Shown here: one piece after another, positions 24,540 to 36,651 of the stretch
Layout: the number at the start of each line of letters is the position of its first letter
Numbering within the stretch: the first letter of the stretch is position 1
Origin: Pristionchus mayeri
Taxonomy: Eukaryota; Nematoda; Chromadorea; Rhabditida; Neodiplogasteridae
NCBI GenBank assembly: GCA_036245805.1
Contig: BTRK01000004.1
Span: 28,443,541-28,507,540, forward strand
Direction: 5' to 3'
Length of the DNA stretch: 64,000 bases
Made by a program: the position numbers and the translations under genes
The notes under the pieces: generated by a model
What the model saw: only the letters and a program-made list of their open reading frames with translations
What the model was told of the DNA's origin: nothing
Database searches by the model: none

Positions 24540-25187
24540 TTAGCGGACCCCAATCTGAAAAGGCCATAATTTTTAGTCTAATCATACTGTAAAACTATTT
24601 TATAGTAGTTTTTAAATTCTGGCAGTTCAACATTCTAGAATGTGAATATTCTCTCTTTTTTTAGTTCATGCATGCCTAAAGTATCCCTCTCGTACCTTTC
24701 CCTTGCCAACTGCAGCTGCTCCTCCAGTAGTCATGGCGGTGTTCTTAGGGAGGGGTCGACGGAAGAGAAGAACGTGTCTCTCGGGAGGATGGATCATGTA
24801 GTGCACCCAACCAGGCGACTGCTGCACATCATTTTATTACCTTTTTTCTACTGGAAAAATGGCGTTTTCTTATGGTAAATAGATCATAAATCTGGATAAT
24901 TGCTCTCCTTCTACGCAATAACCTGGATTCCAAGTGATCTCCACTCCGACTCCGACATCAGGCGGTTCTTCGGAACGAGCTTCGCAACCTCCTGTGATAA
25001 TGAATACGCATTACGGAAGCCAATGATTGGGAGACCAGAAACAATCGCATCAAAATTGTAACATATTTGTTAACCAATATACTCGAAAGCTGTCGTCCAC
25101 TCTCACCTTGGGAGCATGGACGTGTCTGTATTCATACTCGTCGTCCTCGTATTTGTTTGAGTAGTAGAAGTCAGAAGCTGCCGCCAT
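24540..25187 (-). CDS. cks-1: Cyclin-dependent kinase regulatory subunit CKS1, copy 2
   Basis: Tandem paralogue of the preceding gene on the same strand, with identical intron positions and phases. Exons 25187-25107, 24991-24923, 24821-24696 and 24554-24540 give 96 residues. Sequence features: [62 protein letters not shown], then an Ala/Gly-rich tail where copy 1 has Gln/Lys. Exon 2 ([17 protein letters not shown]) is closer to the usual animal Cks1 sequence than copy 1, so this may be the ancestral copy. Both copies keep the residues needed for CDK binding. The 876-bp gap between copies is unique sequence. Confidence 0.92.
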
Positions 25188-25823
25188 TTCCTAAGCAAGG
25201 GGATCAAGTTGCCACAAGTGGTAGCAGAGTGGGAAGATAGCGACGAAGATACGGAACGGATGCAGGAAGCAACCATTGATGAGCCACAACTGAGAACATG
25301 AGGAAATACTTTATACTCCGTGGGAACAACTCGTGAATAGTAGTGACAGTGGCAGCATAACAGTTCATACTAACCAATGTACTTCAACGTTGTACGACCC
25401 AGACAAACTCTGACCACACGTCTATCACAATCAGAGTAGGATGGCAGGAGTAAATCTGCGTCAGATGCATCACTCTGCAGCTGAGCCAGACGATGAGATA
25501 GATTGATCCCTCACTGGAGAGTCGAATGGCTTCCAGTCAGTGCGCTCGAGCTTAATTTAAAAAATGGCGAAACACGTCATTGAAAGATAAAATAATGCGA
25601 ACTCTGAATAATGGGCACTAGGTCGGATGATCACCAAAAATTGCACCCTTCTGCAGTATTTTGGCAAAAGACTTCATGACAGTGTGGGAACAAATTGTGA
25701 AAATCCTAGAGTACTTTTTTTGCTATCATCGGTAAGTTTATCATCCGAACTAGTGCCGAATAATGCGGTGATATTTAAAGCCTTGTTGACTCTTTCATAA
25801 AACATACAAATCTGCAAACTCAC
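25188..25823. other. Spacer between CKS1 copy 2 and the EED gene
   Basis: Probably holds the 3' end of the EED-like gene. The last resolved EED exon ends with a GTGAGT donor at 25823, so at least one more exon should lie here. One candidate follows the CTGCAG acceptor near 25653 and gives a short tail ending in a stop near 25629. No other gene is seen. Confidence 0.4.
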
Positions 25824-28570
25824 AATGGTGAGAGTGGCGTCGTCTGAAACGCAGGCTATCAGTCTTCCGTGAGGCTCGAAAGCTACCTGAACATCAGTGG
25901 TGTCAATTTGAGACTTCTTGGATTATTACTCCACCTCCTAATTCTGACATGTACTCATCTCCTCGTCCCATAATTACTATGTAATAGCCCGAGGGGCAAA
26001 CGTGGGCAGCATTTCTGCTAGCAGCAAGACACTCCCGTTTTTCGGATAGTGCCCATAATACTTTAAGGTAGCAGTTTCTGTATACACTGCCGGTTTTGTG
26101 GCAGAACTAGTTGGCACTCTCCCGGATTAAGAAAATCAGTAGCAATCCCTGTCCATGTATACCGAGAGGTGAACATTTTTGTTTCCGATTCTTCCTGCAA
26201 GAACGGTTCCGTTCGTCCTTTGTTTCGACGGCAAACAAAATCATTTATCACCACAATAGTGCACTAATACGCTACATATTTGCCCTATTCTTGCAACAGT
26301 AGGAAATGTTCGCATACCTGTCTGATAGTCCGTGCTTGCACGACATACGAGCAGTCGATGGTGCTGTCTGGTTCAGTGGAAGGAAGTCGATCGGGAGAGA
26401 GATGCCATGCATGGATTTCCCCCGTGCTTACGCCACACAACAGCCACTTAATACACAACATTTTCAAATACATTTAGTGACAACAGGCACTGGAAATTGC
26501 AAGAATTGGAGAGCACTTACTAGCCGACCTATTGCTATGAGTTGGCCTTGATGGCTAGCATCATAAATAGTCTGCAACAGACCTCCCACAGGGCTCTCTT
26601 TCAATAAGGCCCACGCTACCCTGTTAGATACACAAATTAGCATTTACGGCGCAATTGGGCAATGTCCCAACCAGATCTCTCACTCCCTTCTCCAGCTGAT
26701 GAGCAATTTCAAATTGAAACGAACCTCCTTCTTCGGATCGACGTCAAACTTGAGAAACCATGTATCTCCATTTGGAATGTGCAACTGCGCGAACTGTGAG
26801 ATTGAAGTCTCCCTCATCTATGAATCGATGATCACCATGATGAAAGAAGGGCGTTTGGCAAAGAATTCACGCCCTACTTCCTCATACAATATATTACTCT
26901 CGCGCTGTTGAATTATTATCACGTACTGGATACTAATTAACAAAATCAGAATGCATCCCAGAAAATGCGGTACCACTAAATGTAAGGTAACGAGCATACG
27001 TCGTCACGTATCAAAACTGTACGAACCGTGTCGCTTTTCCCGCCGTAACCCCCAGCAACGCCGTCAGAGAAATCGCCAAACTTGCTTATCATCAGAACGT
27101 TCTCCGAAGACTGTAAACAATAAATTACTATATAAAATCACACTAAAGATGTAAACTAAAAATTATGTTTCAAATTAGTGCTATGAGCGAGGAATATAAA
27201 ACACTTCAGAAAGATCGAGAAAATCAACAACACTGTTTCTTTATATTCCAAAAGTTGAAAGGCTTTTTTATAATTAAAAAATGTCCCGCCTTTGTCAGTA
27301 GGAACTGGTCGAAGAAGCGGACACAATCAACGTAATTCGTGTGCAAGTCACCAGTGCACGCAGATTGATCACTTGCCTGAAAAAAGACTTAACAAATGTT
27401 TCCTCACTAACATCCTTACATAGCAAGTTTCTTCCAAATTATGCAACTGCAAATTTTCTCCTTTGTACAAATACTCTCGAGACGATGTCGTATCTATGCG
27501 ATTTTGAATCTAAACAGTATGAACTTTGGTCAATGGGAAAAAGCGGAAATGGATTACCTCATTGGTAATCTTCCACAATCGAACTGTATGGTCCATGCTA
27601 CCAGAGGCAAGATAACTACCACATGGAGACCAGTCCTGAATAATCATAATCAATTAAATGCACAAAATTTGGTTCAAACTTAATCAGTACACCTATTTCG
27701 GATTTAGAAATACATTATGTGGCTAACATGCATAGGCTACTAACACATGAGAGAATCTGGTCGCGATGGCCTTCGAAGCCAGCTACAACAGCGAGGGCAA
27801 CAGGAGTGCGACTAGACCAGATACGAACAGTCATGTCCTGAAAGTGAGTCAACTAGGGGAAGGAATAAAATCACAAACCTTGCTTGCACTAGCGTAGACT
27901 GTATATTGAGTGGGATGCACACGAATTTCATTAACAGCATTACCGTGGCCAGAATGAATCTAGAAAATAGTAAGTTAAATATCATAAATTCAGAATGATC
28001 ATATATACCAGGACTTCTTTCCCACTGCTTACATCGACGACCCTAATCACTCCGTTCTCCCCTCCAAATGCTACCATAACTTGTTGAGTACGATCATCGT
28101 AGAGCCTGAAGAAGATTCTCTCAACCATACGAGCAAGCTCATCATAAATAAATGAACGCACTAACCAGTTAAGAGCATAGATTCGATTTGTCCTCGCTCC
28201 AGAAGCACGATTACCTTCTCCAGAATAGTCCTGTAAGATCAGCTCATTAGAGTGAGGTTCATGATCATAAACGCACCTCGAATGTTGACAAGCTGGGATC
28301 GTTGAAGGTGCTTTTGGGATGAATGTCGTTATCTTCACCAATTTCATAGATAGATACTTGATTTATGCCTGCTACAGCAAGATGTAGAGGATGCTCCGGT
28401 CGAGAATATGGATTGAAAGCACACGCGTACAAGGGACGGCCATGTGACTCCTGTAAAATACTAAAATAGGCTGAAACGAGGTAACGAAAACGGGTGAAAA
28501 CGCTCACAATACAAGCTTTGACCCAATGAAAAGGAGCCATCGGGTACTTCAGGGTATGCAAATCCGTATT
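25824..28570 (-). CDS. mes-6: EED / MES-6-like WD40 protein of PRC2 (both ends incomplete)
   Basis: Core WD40 propeller subunit of Polycomb repressive complex 2, which reads and helps deposit H3K27 methylation. Exons in transcript order: 28570-28508, 28450-28277, 28230-28166, 28105-28009, 27959-27879, 27837-27745, 27635-27558, 27376-27290, 27110-27018, 26793-26725, 26446-26318, 25886-25824 (364 codons, phases consistent). EED hallmarks: LYACAFNPYSRPEHPLHLAVAG, RIYALNW, VIRVVDVSSGKEVL, SGHGNAVNEIRVHP, GHRDQILS, SGSMDHTVRLW, TNYVDCVRF, WFLKFDVD and ACVSDDATL. The intron after 27290 begins GC rather than GT. A further open segment around 26525-26574 (DASHQGQLIAIG) resembles the following exon and might be an alternative exon. 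The initiator Met and last residues were not resolved. Confidence 0.85.
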
Positions 28571-30094
28571 CTACAATATGAAAGTAAAAATAATAATAAA
28601 TTGACATTTATCGCGTAAGAAAAAATTTCGCGCCAAAAAATTCAAACCCCGCATTTCAATCGGTCGTTCGTATTCTAGTTCTAAAGTTAAATCCGACATT
28701 ATAAATTGCACGTAGGTGTAGACAAGTGTGAGCTGTAACGGATCGCAGTGGAATAATTGAAAAATTCGATTCGGAAACTAGGTAAATTCGCATGCAAACA
28801 AATTCAACGGCTGCCATTTAGGGATGGCAACGGTGTTTACGAATGAGCAAAACAATTCACAGAATGATACACAACTGAAAGCTATGCCTGCCCCATTCCT
28901 ACTTTTCACTTTAGTTTTGTTAAAAAATGTTTAATAAATTGGAAAAACATTAACGAATGATAAGCAAAAGGCCGACGCTTTCAGTCCAAGTAGAGCACAT
29001 CGCAAGTCACGTTTTTTACTAAAATTATCGCAAACTGAAATTCGGTTGCGTTGTAAAACTTTATGAACGAGGTTCAATAATTTTTTTCTCATGTTAACGG
29101 TACTCCGACAGCAATAAAACATCGCTTAAAAATGGAAAAAAAAGTTTAATTTTGGTAGAACTTCAGAATCAGTTGGTTACGATAGCGGGAACTTTAAAAT
29201 TCATTTCCACCCAGGGCGACATTAGTATATTTCTGGTTTTTTTGCAGAGACTGCGTGATGGGATGATGGACCAAATATCACAAAATCTCGAACATACTAA
29301 TGCCGCCCTTCAAGAAAACGAAAAAAAGACATTTTCACAACGGTAAAATGCTCAACTTTGACGGCCTCATTCTCTAATATTTTATATTTTTATTTATTTT
29401 TATTGTGAAAACAATTTTTTGTGATTGATAATCTACCAAAACTGAGAAAATGAAGCTTCAACACTTAATTCTGAAAACACGTATATTTTCGATTACACTG
29501 TGCTTCTCCAGTTCTGCAACATGTCCTGTCTTCTCATGTTTGGTGTTCTTTCAATATGTGTTCATACTCATTCCAATCAATAAAATAGTTCAAATATCAC
29601 ATTAAATATTTTTTTTTAATGTTTTAAAATATTGAAAGAATTTGGCTTGAAAAGTACGGTAGTTTGAAAGCAAAAGGGTCGGAAGGAGGCAACCAATATC
29701 CGTACTCAAAAATTCGGGCTGCCGTCCCTACTGCCATTGAAAAGTTAGTTCCTGATCAAAAAATAATCAAAGAATTTAACTCCGGTGTGGAAGACCCTTA
29801 GTTCGAGCTACAGTATGAAAAAAATTTTAGCCGATGAAAATTTAGCACTTTTTCTTTTTTCCTAAATTTGTTTGAAGCGTGCCGTCGGTTTTTGGTGTGT
29901 TTTTGATTTTGAAACTATTGAAATCCTTCACTCCTTTCGTATTCAATGCAAATGCGTTAATTCATCATGAGAATTGTGGTTTTGCGCTATTTTAACAGTG
30001 ATTTTTTCTCAACATTTATAGTCTGTTGCGAATTTTTATATTGTTGCTGTCGCTGTGTTGTTGGTAAATTGTATATGTGAAACAATGATTTCAG
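28571..30094. other. Spacer between the divergent EED-like gene and rpl-18
   Basis: AT-rich. It contains the unresolved first EED exon (an ATG at about 28700 on the minus strand opens MSDLTLELEYERP, but the phase does not join) and the rpl-18 promoter. A 64-codon + frame at 29152-29346 has no recognisable domain. The stretch ends with a TGATTTCAG acceptor directly before the rpl-18 ATG. Confidence 0.4.
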
Positions 30095-31076
30095 ATGGGT
30101 ATCGACATCAATCACAAGCACGACCGCAAGGCCCGTAGGACCGCTCCCAAGAGCGAGGATCCGTACCTCCGCATCCTCGTCAAGGTTAGATTATTTTCAA
30201 CATATTGTTTTTCTATATTACTGTCACATTTGTTTGGTTTTAATAAGTTCAAATTCGGAGAATTTATAAAGGATATGGAGCTAATTAGGAGCTGTTTTTT
30301 TCAGCTCTACAAGTACCTCGCCAGACGTACTGGAGCCAAGTTCAACGAGATTGTGCTCAGACGCTTGTTCATGTCCCGCAAGAACCGCGCTCCTCTCTCT
30401 ATTGCCCGCATCGCGCGCAATCTGAGAAAGCCCGGAAATGAGAACAAGATCGTTGTTTCTCTTTCCCCCGTCACCGATGACAAGCGCATCTTCAAGGTTC
30501 CCAAGATCACCGTGAGTATTTAAACTGTTGAATTGATGGATGCAGTAATTTAACATTCAAATCGCTGTATTTTTTCTTATATTAGTGAATGATTGTAGTA
30601 TTAAAAACGGTGTCTTGAATAAGGATAGTTCATTCTGAATCTAAAGTTTTCATTTAGTTTGTTTATGATTATTGAAGTAAGGAAATTGCAGGTTGCCGCT
30701 CTCCGCGTCACCGATTCGGCTCGTGCCCGTATTCTCAAGGCCGGAGGCGAGGTCATCACCATCGACCAGCTCGCAACTCGCGCCCCCAAGGGAGAGAACA
30801 CCCTCTTCATCCAGGTGAACCTATCCATCTAAGGCTTCCTAGGGGTCTTTCATCGTTTAATGCAAAGCAATTTCGCTTTTAACTAAACAATTTAAAAATA
30901 TCGAAATTTGGATATAACTTCCTGATTTACAGGGTCCCCGCAAGGCTCGCGAAGCCGAGAGACACTTCGGTGCCCCCGGAATTCCCCACTCGCACGTCAA
31001 GCCCTTCGTCCGCTCCAAGGGACGCAAGTTCGAGCGCGCCAGAGGAAGAAGAGCGTCTCGCGGATACAAGGCCTAA
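30095..31076 (+). CDS. rpl-18: 60S ribosomal protein L18 (eL18)
   Basis: Structural protein of the large ribosomal subunit. Exons 30095-30184, 30305-30511, 30692-30814 and 30933-31076 give 187 residues, the usual eL18 length. Sequence features: [20 protein letters not shown] at the N-terminus, [48 protein letters not shown], and the basic tail [18 protein letters not shown]. The ATG follows the splice acceptor TTTCAG with no intervening base, a typical spliced-leader trans-splice site. Codon use is strongly biased (AAG, CGC, CTC), as expected for high expression. Confidence 0.97.
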
Positions 31077-31298
31077 GCAATCTCTCATTCCACCTGAGAA
31101 GCTTGAGAAGGGATTCTGGTCATATGGTGGCTTGTCCATTTGGCTGCATCTCCCTTTGTATTGTTCCTGTTATGATAAAAATGTTATTGATATAGCTTAT
31201 GCCAACTGATCCGGGTTGGTGATGATTACCCTGCATACTTGGCTTTGAAGGAACACGATAGGAATAGAACATGAAGATGGGAACTTGTTAGAAACTGG

Positions 31299-31687
31299 GG
31301 CACTTCTTTACTTTAGGGGTAACTCCACCCACTCCTCTCTGCGTCTCTGACACTGCCTCTCACTCCCTACCCCTTCCCTTTGATGCGCTCACACCTAAAC
31401 AACTACTCCCACGCTCTAGTAAACAACTTTATTACATGTCACAAGTATATGCCTTACTCTACACATCTATCCTTCCTTCCCTATAATAGCGACCCGCGAA
31501 GCGGGGAGCCCTGTAAGCAACGATAGGGTCAGGAGACCCAATCGTTGCTTACCGCTTAGGCTAAAGACGGCTTAGGCCGGCGATATGGGGTGGTTCTTCC
31601 CACCACCCTGAGTAGTGACTCGGGGGGGGGGGGGGGGGGGGGGGGCAAGGGTGGGAGAAATGGGGTTACCCCCTAAAGTAAAGTCCC
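31299..31687. mobile_element. 389-bp TIR element with 8-bp target duplication
   Basis: GAAACTGG is directly repeated at 31291-31298 and 31688-31695. The ends are GGCACTTCTTTACTTTAGGG and an imperfect inverse (CCTAAAGTAAAGTCCC). The interior contains a hairpin GTAAGCAACGAT/ATCGTTGCTTAC (31514-31553), further small palindromes, and a run of about 24 G (31622-31645). An 8-bp duplication suits the hAT, P or Merlin superfamilies. There is no coding capacity. Confidence 0.8.
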
Positions 31688-32033
31688 GAAACTGGCTAGT
31701 CAATAATTGCTGGATAATTTGTGTGCAAACATTTGATTTCTAAACGTACGATGTTATGTTGAGAAACGATCCCGCATTCATCTTTATCTTTCGTGGAGTA
31801 TTTATGAAGTATAGTTGGCGGTTTTCAGTTCTTTCTTAATTGTAAGTGCGGCCACTAGTGCGGTACGGAAAATGCGTCAGTGCTGGTATTACTGATTCTC
31901 ATAGTCTCACCTGAATCGCGAGATAGCTTGCGGATATTTACGCTAATGAATTACTACCGCCGATAATTCGCGGCTATGATCTGACACTTTCTTCACGTCA
32001 AGTTGAATGGGTTCTGATGTTGATGTGTTGCAG

Positions 32034-34017
32034 ATAGTAGAACTGGTAATCGATTATCGACACGAGGAAAGGGAATGAAGATGATTGATGATTGGATGAA
32101 GACCCCGGGAATTGCTCTCCGTTCCATCAAGGAGATTGAGGCGGGCCCGATGCAGAATAGATGGCGACGGGCTGTCATGCTAGGATTCGACAGTTCAGAG
32201 AGGGGACAGAGAATGGTACGCATTCATTGTGACCTACATGGAGTACATGTTGATTGTGTTGCAGAAGGAGAATCATGAGCGTCTCATGAATAACTTGTGC
32301 GATCGATATCGGGATATGAAAGACAAGGAGAGAAAAGAGGAGGAGAAAGGAAGCGAGAACACGAAGAAAGAGACGGAGGCCTCTTTCGGTACTCTCAGCT
32401 GTTTCTGCGATAAGAGTGGCAATCGAGTGCAGAAGGAGACTCATCCGGAGAGTCAGCAGAAGACGCAGTCCGAGAATCAGTCTAAGACTCAACCAGAGAC
32501 TCAATCCACCCCCATTCTCCCAATGCACGAAAGGACGCCACTTCGCATGGTGAGTGAATGAGTGGGTACGGTTGATGGATGGAAACAACTCATAAGTACC
32601 ATTTCATATCTACTAAATGTTTCTTAAAGTAATTAAATCTTCTGCCTTTTATGTAAAAAAAAGTCACATTGGGTTACCATTGCAGCAGCAGCAGCATGGA
32701 TGGGGCTTCGGCGCCAGTGTTGCCAATACGGATTCCGAAACGAAGTTCGAAGGCTTCGCGAAGGTAACTCTAGTTACTGATTCTTTTGCCGAGGTTGAAG
32801 AAATCACCCGGAATAGTGGGGCGCATTCCAATGTGAACCTTTAGATGGGTAGATTATTCAATAAATTAACAGTGTAATTGCAGATTCAGCAGCAACGCGT
32901 GGATTGTTCCGTTCGGGTAGAGGGTGCAAACACGATCTACACCCCAGAATTCCATGGATTTTCTCAGGTATCCGTATCATAGAGTAGATAGATGAAAGTA
33001 GAAAGTGTAGAATGAGGTGGGTGATTGCAGTTTTATCAGATACAGTCCGTTGGCAGCCCTTGCACTCCGCCTCCTGCAGTGACGGTATGTGGTGGAGGGA
33101 AGAGGAAGGGATTACCTTTCGCTTCATCTAGTAAGGGGTTACTTCTCCCGTTTAGAAAGTGAGTGTTTTTTTCACTATATCTTCACAACTGATGCATGGG
33201 AAGGTGGTATGTGAGTGAGGAGTATAACTGGTTGCTTCTCAGCCATCGGCGATGTGCACTCCTATCGAGATGGACGTGCAGACTGCCGTGAGCGAGAAGG
33301 TAGGTCAATCGGGAGATGTACACGTATTGACTGCCTATTCACAGCACACTGGAGGGGACTTCTTTGGCTTCGGAGTCATTACGAGTGTGACGACGGAGGA
33401 GGATAAGGCACGATCCACTTACTCGGTTGGCTCCTTTTTATTCCCTGAATATATGTAAGAGCAAAAATATGAGTCATAATGTAGATGAAAGCGGTACTGT
33501 AGATGAGCTCTCCAAACTGCTCGACTCCGAATGAAAGCCAGTTGATGTCTGGAGAGGAATCCTCCCCCGTACGGAATCAACCAGAGAATATACCCGATAA
33601 TAGCAAGGTACTGCTGCACAAGTCATGGGAAAGGTTGTACTTCTTCAAAAGGGAGGAGAATGACAAAAGCTGATGTATCACATTAATGATAACAACACTT
33701 GCAGCCTTCATTCGAGGAGATCTCTTCTCCCCTCCAATGCGCCAATCTCCGAGTGAAGGAGAAGGTCCGGAGGTACGATAAGGAGCCGACGGCCGCCGGA
33801 AAGAGATACCTGGTGAGACTGTGATACTCTCCCTACCCTCCCCGTTAGACTCACTGCTAGCCGCGCCCACTTACCAGATTCACTCTGTGGTCTATTTCAA
33901 TAGTGAGCATAATCGCATCCCGATCTGTTGCAGAAGCCACTGGACAAGGTGCAGAACAGTGATCTGCATCGACTCACTCAGATCAAGGTGAGGGAGGGAG
34001 AGAGAGAGGGGGAGGGA

Positions 34018-34048
<31 letters not shown>

Positions 34049-35944
34049 GAGGGAGAGCATGTTGCAGTTCGACAGGAATCGGGTGAAGAAGTGGGTGGGT
34101 CGCTTCTCCCTCATCCCGCCCGTCAACGAGGAGGAGATGGAGGTGTGTACCTTGTTCATCAACGTCAAAAACACGTGATCAGGCGCTCAATCTCTTTTGA
34201 CAATTCTTTAAAGCCCTCCATACTTGGCTATAAAATAGGCAAGTGAGTGGTTATTCTAAAATTCACATGCGCTTTGTGCTAATCTATGGTGCCATGGGAT
34301 AATTTAACTGACATCAAATCTTATCGCTGTAAGACGAGGGAAGATGGTTGTTGCAGACTCGTCGTCCTCGTCGATACTCCGACCCCATTGCAGACGTCGC
34401 TCCCGACACCGAGGTCAGTGGGGATGGGGAGGAATGGTGCAGGGAGTGCAGAGGAGGATACCACTTCTCCAGAATCTTCTCACGATCGAAGAGGAACCCG
34501 TGGTTGAGAAGAGGGAAGAGGAAAAGGTGTTCGAGAAGGTGAGGAATGGGGGAAGTGAATTCAGAAGTAAGTACGATATTTCATTCGGATAGGGTGGAAA
34601 TGCTGAGTAGATCAGGAACAAATGAAGGCATGTGGTTTACATTCGATAGGCAGCTGAATGTGAGTTGGACGGGAGTGGAGTGGTGTGATTGCAGATGATT
34701 AAGTGGATGCAGAAGCGAGGAGTGGAATGGTCTCTCGAAGACAAGGAACGAGTGGACTTCCCTCGAGAGGGCCAGTGACCACCTTCCATCTCATCCTCCA
34801 TTCCACTCCTTGTAGGTTCGATCATTCGTGCGAGAGTGGTGGGAGTGAGGGGGAGAGAGGCCACGATCGTGCCCCCGAGGGAATTCGAGAAACTGGCAGA
34901 GAAACTGAAGACACGCATCCTCCATCGAGCAAGTCGTGTATCTGAATGGGCGGAGGAAGAGATGGCCGTCGTGCTAGAACAGGAATCTGATGTGAGTGAA
35001 GAGGAAGGGAAAGGAAGGGGTGGGGGCGAGACCCCCCAAGAATTGAATGGACAGTGAGAGTGATTCGAAAGTCGAAGAAGTGCCACATGATAGAATATCC
35101 ATGCAGACAATGGGTGTGAACGAATACCGACGAGGATGGATGCACAAGGGAGACTCGAAGGAAGTATCTGTACTGCTCATCGATGAGAGGAGAATTGTCA
35201 GTTGATCAATAATGTACTTCTTGGTGGTTAGTGTAGAATTGTATGTAGGTGTAGATGGATAGATGGATGGCGATTGCAGGTTTGGGTGCCTCGTTCCTCT
35301 CTCTTCCAGGCCGACGATAGCTTCTTCACGTGCTCGCCTCCTCTCTGTGTAGACGTGCACTTCCAAAGGGAGGTACGAGGGAAAGGGAGAAGGAGAAGGG
35401 AGGGGGGGGGGGGAAGGGAGAAGGCCCCTCTATTGTGATGATTGAAGGTGATGGAGCACGAGCTGGAGATCCTCCTGCTGGGATGCAGTGCAGAGTGTAG
35501 AGTGATGGAGAAGGAGGAGGCAGAGAGACTCGAGGTATGAGTGGGGGGCTATGATGGGAGGATCGATACCAGGAGCAATATTTAGAAATGCAATTCTCTG
35601 AGTCGATTACGGTATAAATGACATCGTGTGGATTGGTTTGTTTGCAGTTGTCTCTTGAGAAGATGGATACATCAGGAGTTACACTCGATCTCATGTTCTG
35701 CAGTGAGGGTGAGTGAGGGAGGAAAGAAGGGCAAGGAAATAGGGTCTATGAATATATCATTTTTTGGTGGGATTTATTAGTCAAGAGTACAAAGATATAT
35801 CACATTGGGATAATGGTAGGAGCAGACAGATAGAGATAGCAGGATTGCGGGAATGAGGGAGGGAGTGGGATATCCTAGTAGGGTTGGTTGATTGCAGAAT
35901 GCGCGGGGGCGTGTGCCTACCATCGAGACGAGCTCGGGTACTGA
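32034..35944 (+). CDS. Unrecognised 19-exon protein with low-complexity middle and folded C-terminus
   Basis: Exons 32034-32215 (internal ATG 32075), 32265-32549, 32686-32763, 32884-32967, 33031-33084, 33243-33299, 33503-33607, 33705-33812, 33934-33987, 34068-34142, 34357-34413, 34473-34538, 34695-34770, 34816-34991, 35107-35196, 35280-35372, 35448-35534, 35648-35708, 35898-35944; 597 residues from the internal ATG, phases consistent. Residues about 50-140 are K/E/Q/T rich with SQQKTQSENQSKTQPETQ repeats. Exons 3 and 4 carry related ends (KFEGFAK, EFHGFSQ). A basic TRRPRRYSDP motif lies in exon 11, and the last five exons are compact and hydrophobic (GWMHKGDSKEVSVLLIDERR, ELEILLLGCSAECRV). 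The basic motif followed by a C-terminal folded domain is weakly reminiscent of CENP-C (HCP-4), but the diagnostic aromatic residue is missing, so no function is assigned. The intron after 34770 would start with GC. The 5' end is uncertain. Confidence 0.65.
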
Positions 35945-36201
35945 TTGTGAATGGAGAATGGCAGGACCATCCATTGTTTATACTCTCAAAGAGGTGCCTA
36001 ATTATTCTGTTGATTGTTACTTGAAACAATTGTATTTATAATGATGTTTCTAGAAATTCTAAATGAAGTTTTGTTGGATAAAGTAATTTATTTGCACGGA
36101 ACCTTTTGCAATTGCGTGTAATTTGCACAGTTATCACTTGTTGGGTACGAGAATTAGGAGGAGACCGAGTAGTGAGTGAATGAGGGAGAGAGGGGAGGGG
36201 C

Positions 36202-36651
36202 TCAGCTCTTGGTCTCGCAATGTTTGCCCGTGAAGCCGAGGTTGCAGAGGCAGGTCAGTTCGGTGGTGGTGCCCAGACAGAGACCACGACCATTGCAGTC
36301 ACGTACCGAGTCACACATGGCTGAGAGAGGGAGGGGATGGGGGGGGGGGGGAGGGGGACTCACTCTCTTGGCAGTTCTTCCCAGATGCACCCAATTGACA
36401 GATGCAGAAGTAGGCAGAGGCTGTGCCCAGACACGTCCCTGATTCAGTCTCTGATCTTTGATCTCCCTTCTGATTATCTCACCTCGATTGTTGCACTGCG
36501 CCTCACTAATGCACGCCTTTAGACCCTGCAAAGATGGTTATAGATTACTGATCTACCATAATTGCATCGGTAGTGATTACGACATCCGGTGAGAGAAACG
36601 AACATCGAGGGAGTTGTCGCTGTGGTGTACTGTGGCGTTTAGCTCGTGCAC
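36202..36651 (-). CDS. Secreted or membrane EGF-repeat protein, 3' part
   Basis: Exons 36651-36604, 36525-36483, 36438-36364 and 36320-36202 encode VHELNATVHHSDNSLD followed by two EGF-like modules: ACISEAQC..GTCLG..YFCICQLGASGKNC and MCDSVRDC..GLCLG..LTCLCNLGFTGKHC, then ETKS and stop. Each module has six cysteines in EGF spacing. The first exon listed starts at a GTAG acceptor, so a signal peptide and more N-terminal sequence must lie upstream on the minus strand, within the 300 bp before the MSP gene or beyond; it was not found. One intron carries GATCTTTGATC (36453-36463). Function unknown. Confidence 0.75.

Noticed and set aside
32683..32697. CAG repeat at an exon start
   Set aside because: Only four units, coding for Gln next to a splice acceptor; not an expanded microsatellite.
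34018..34050. GGA/G-rich tract as a possible coding Glu/Gly repeat
   Set aside because: It is intronic, upstream of the acceptor at 34067.
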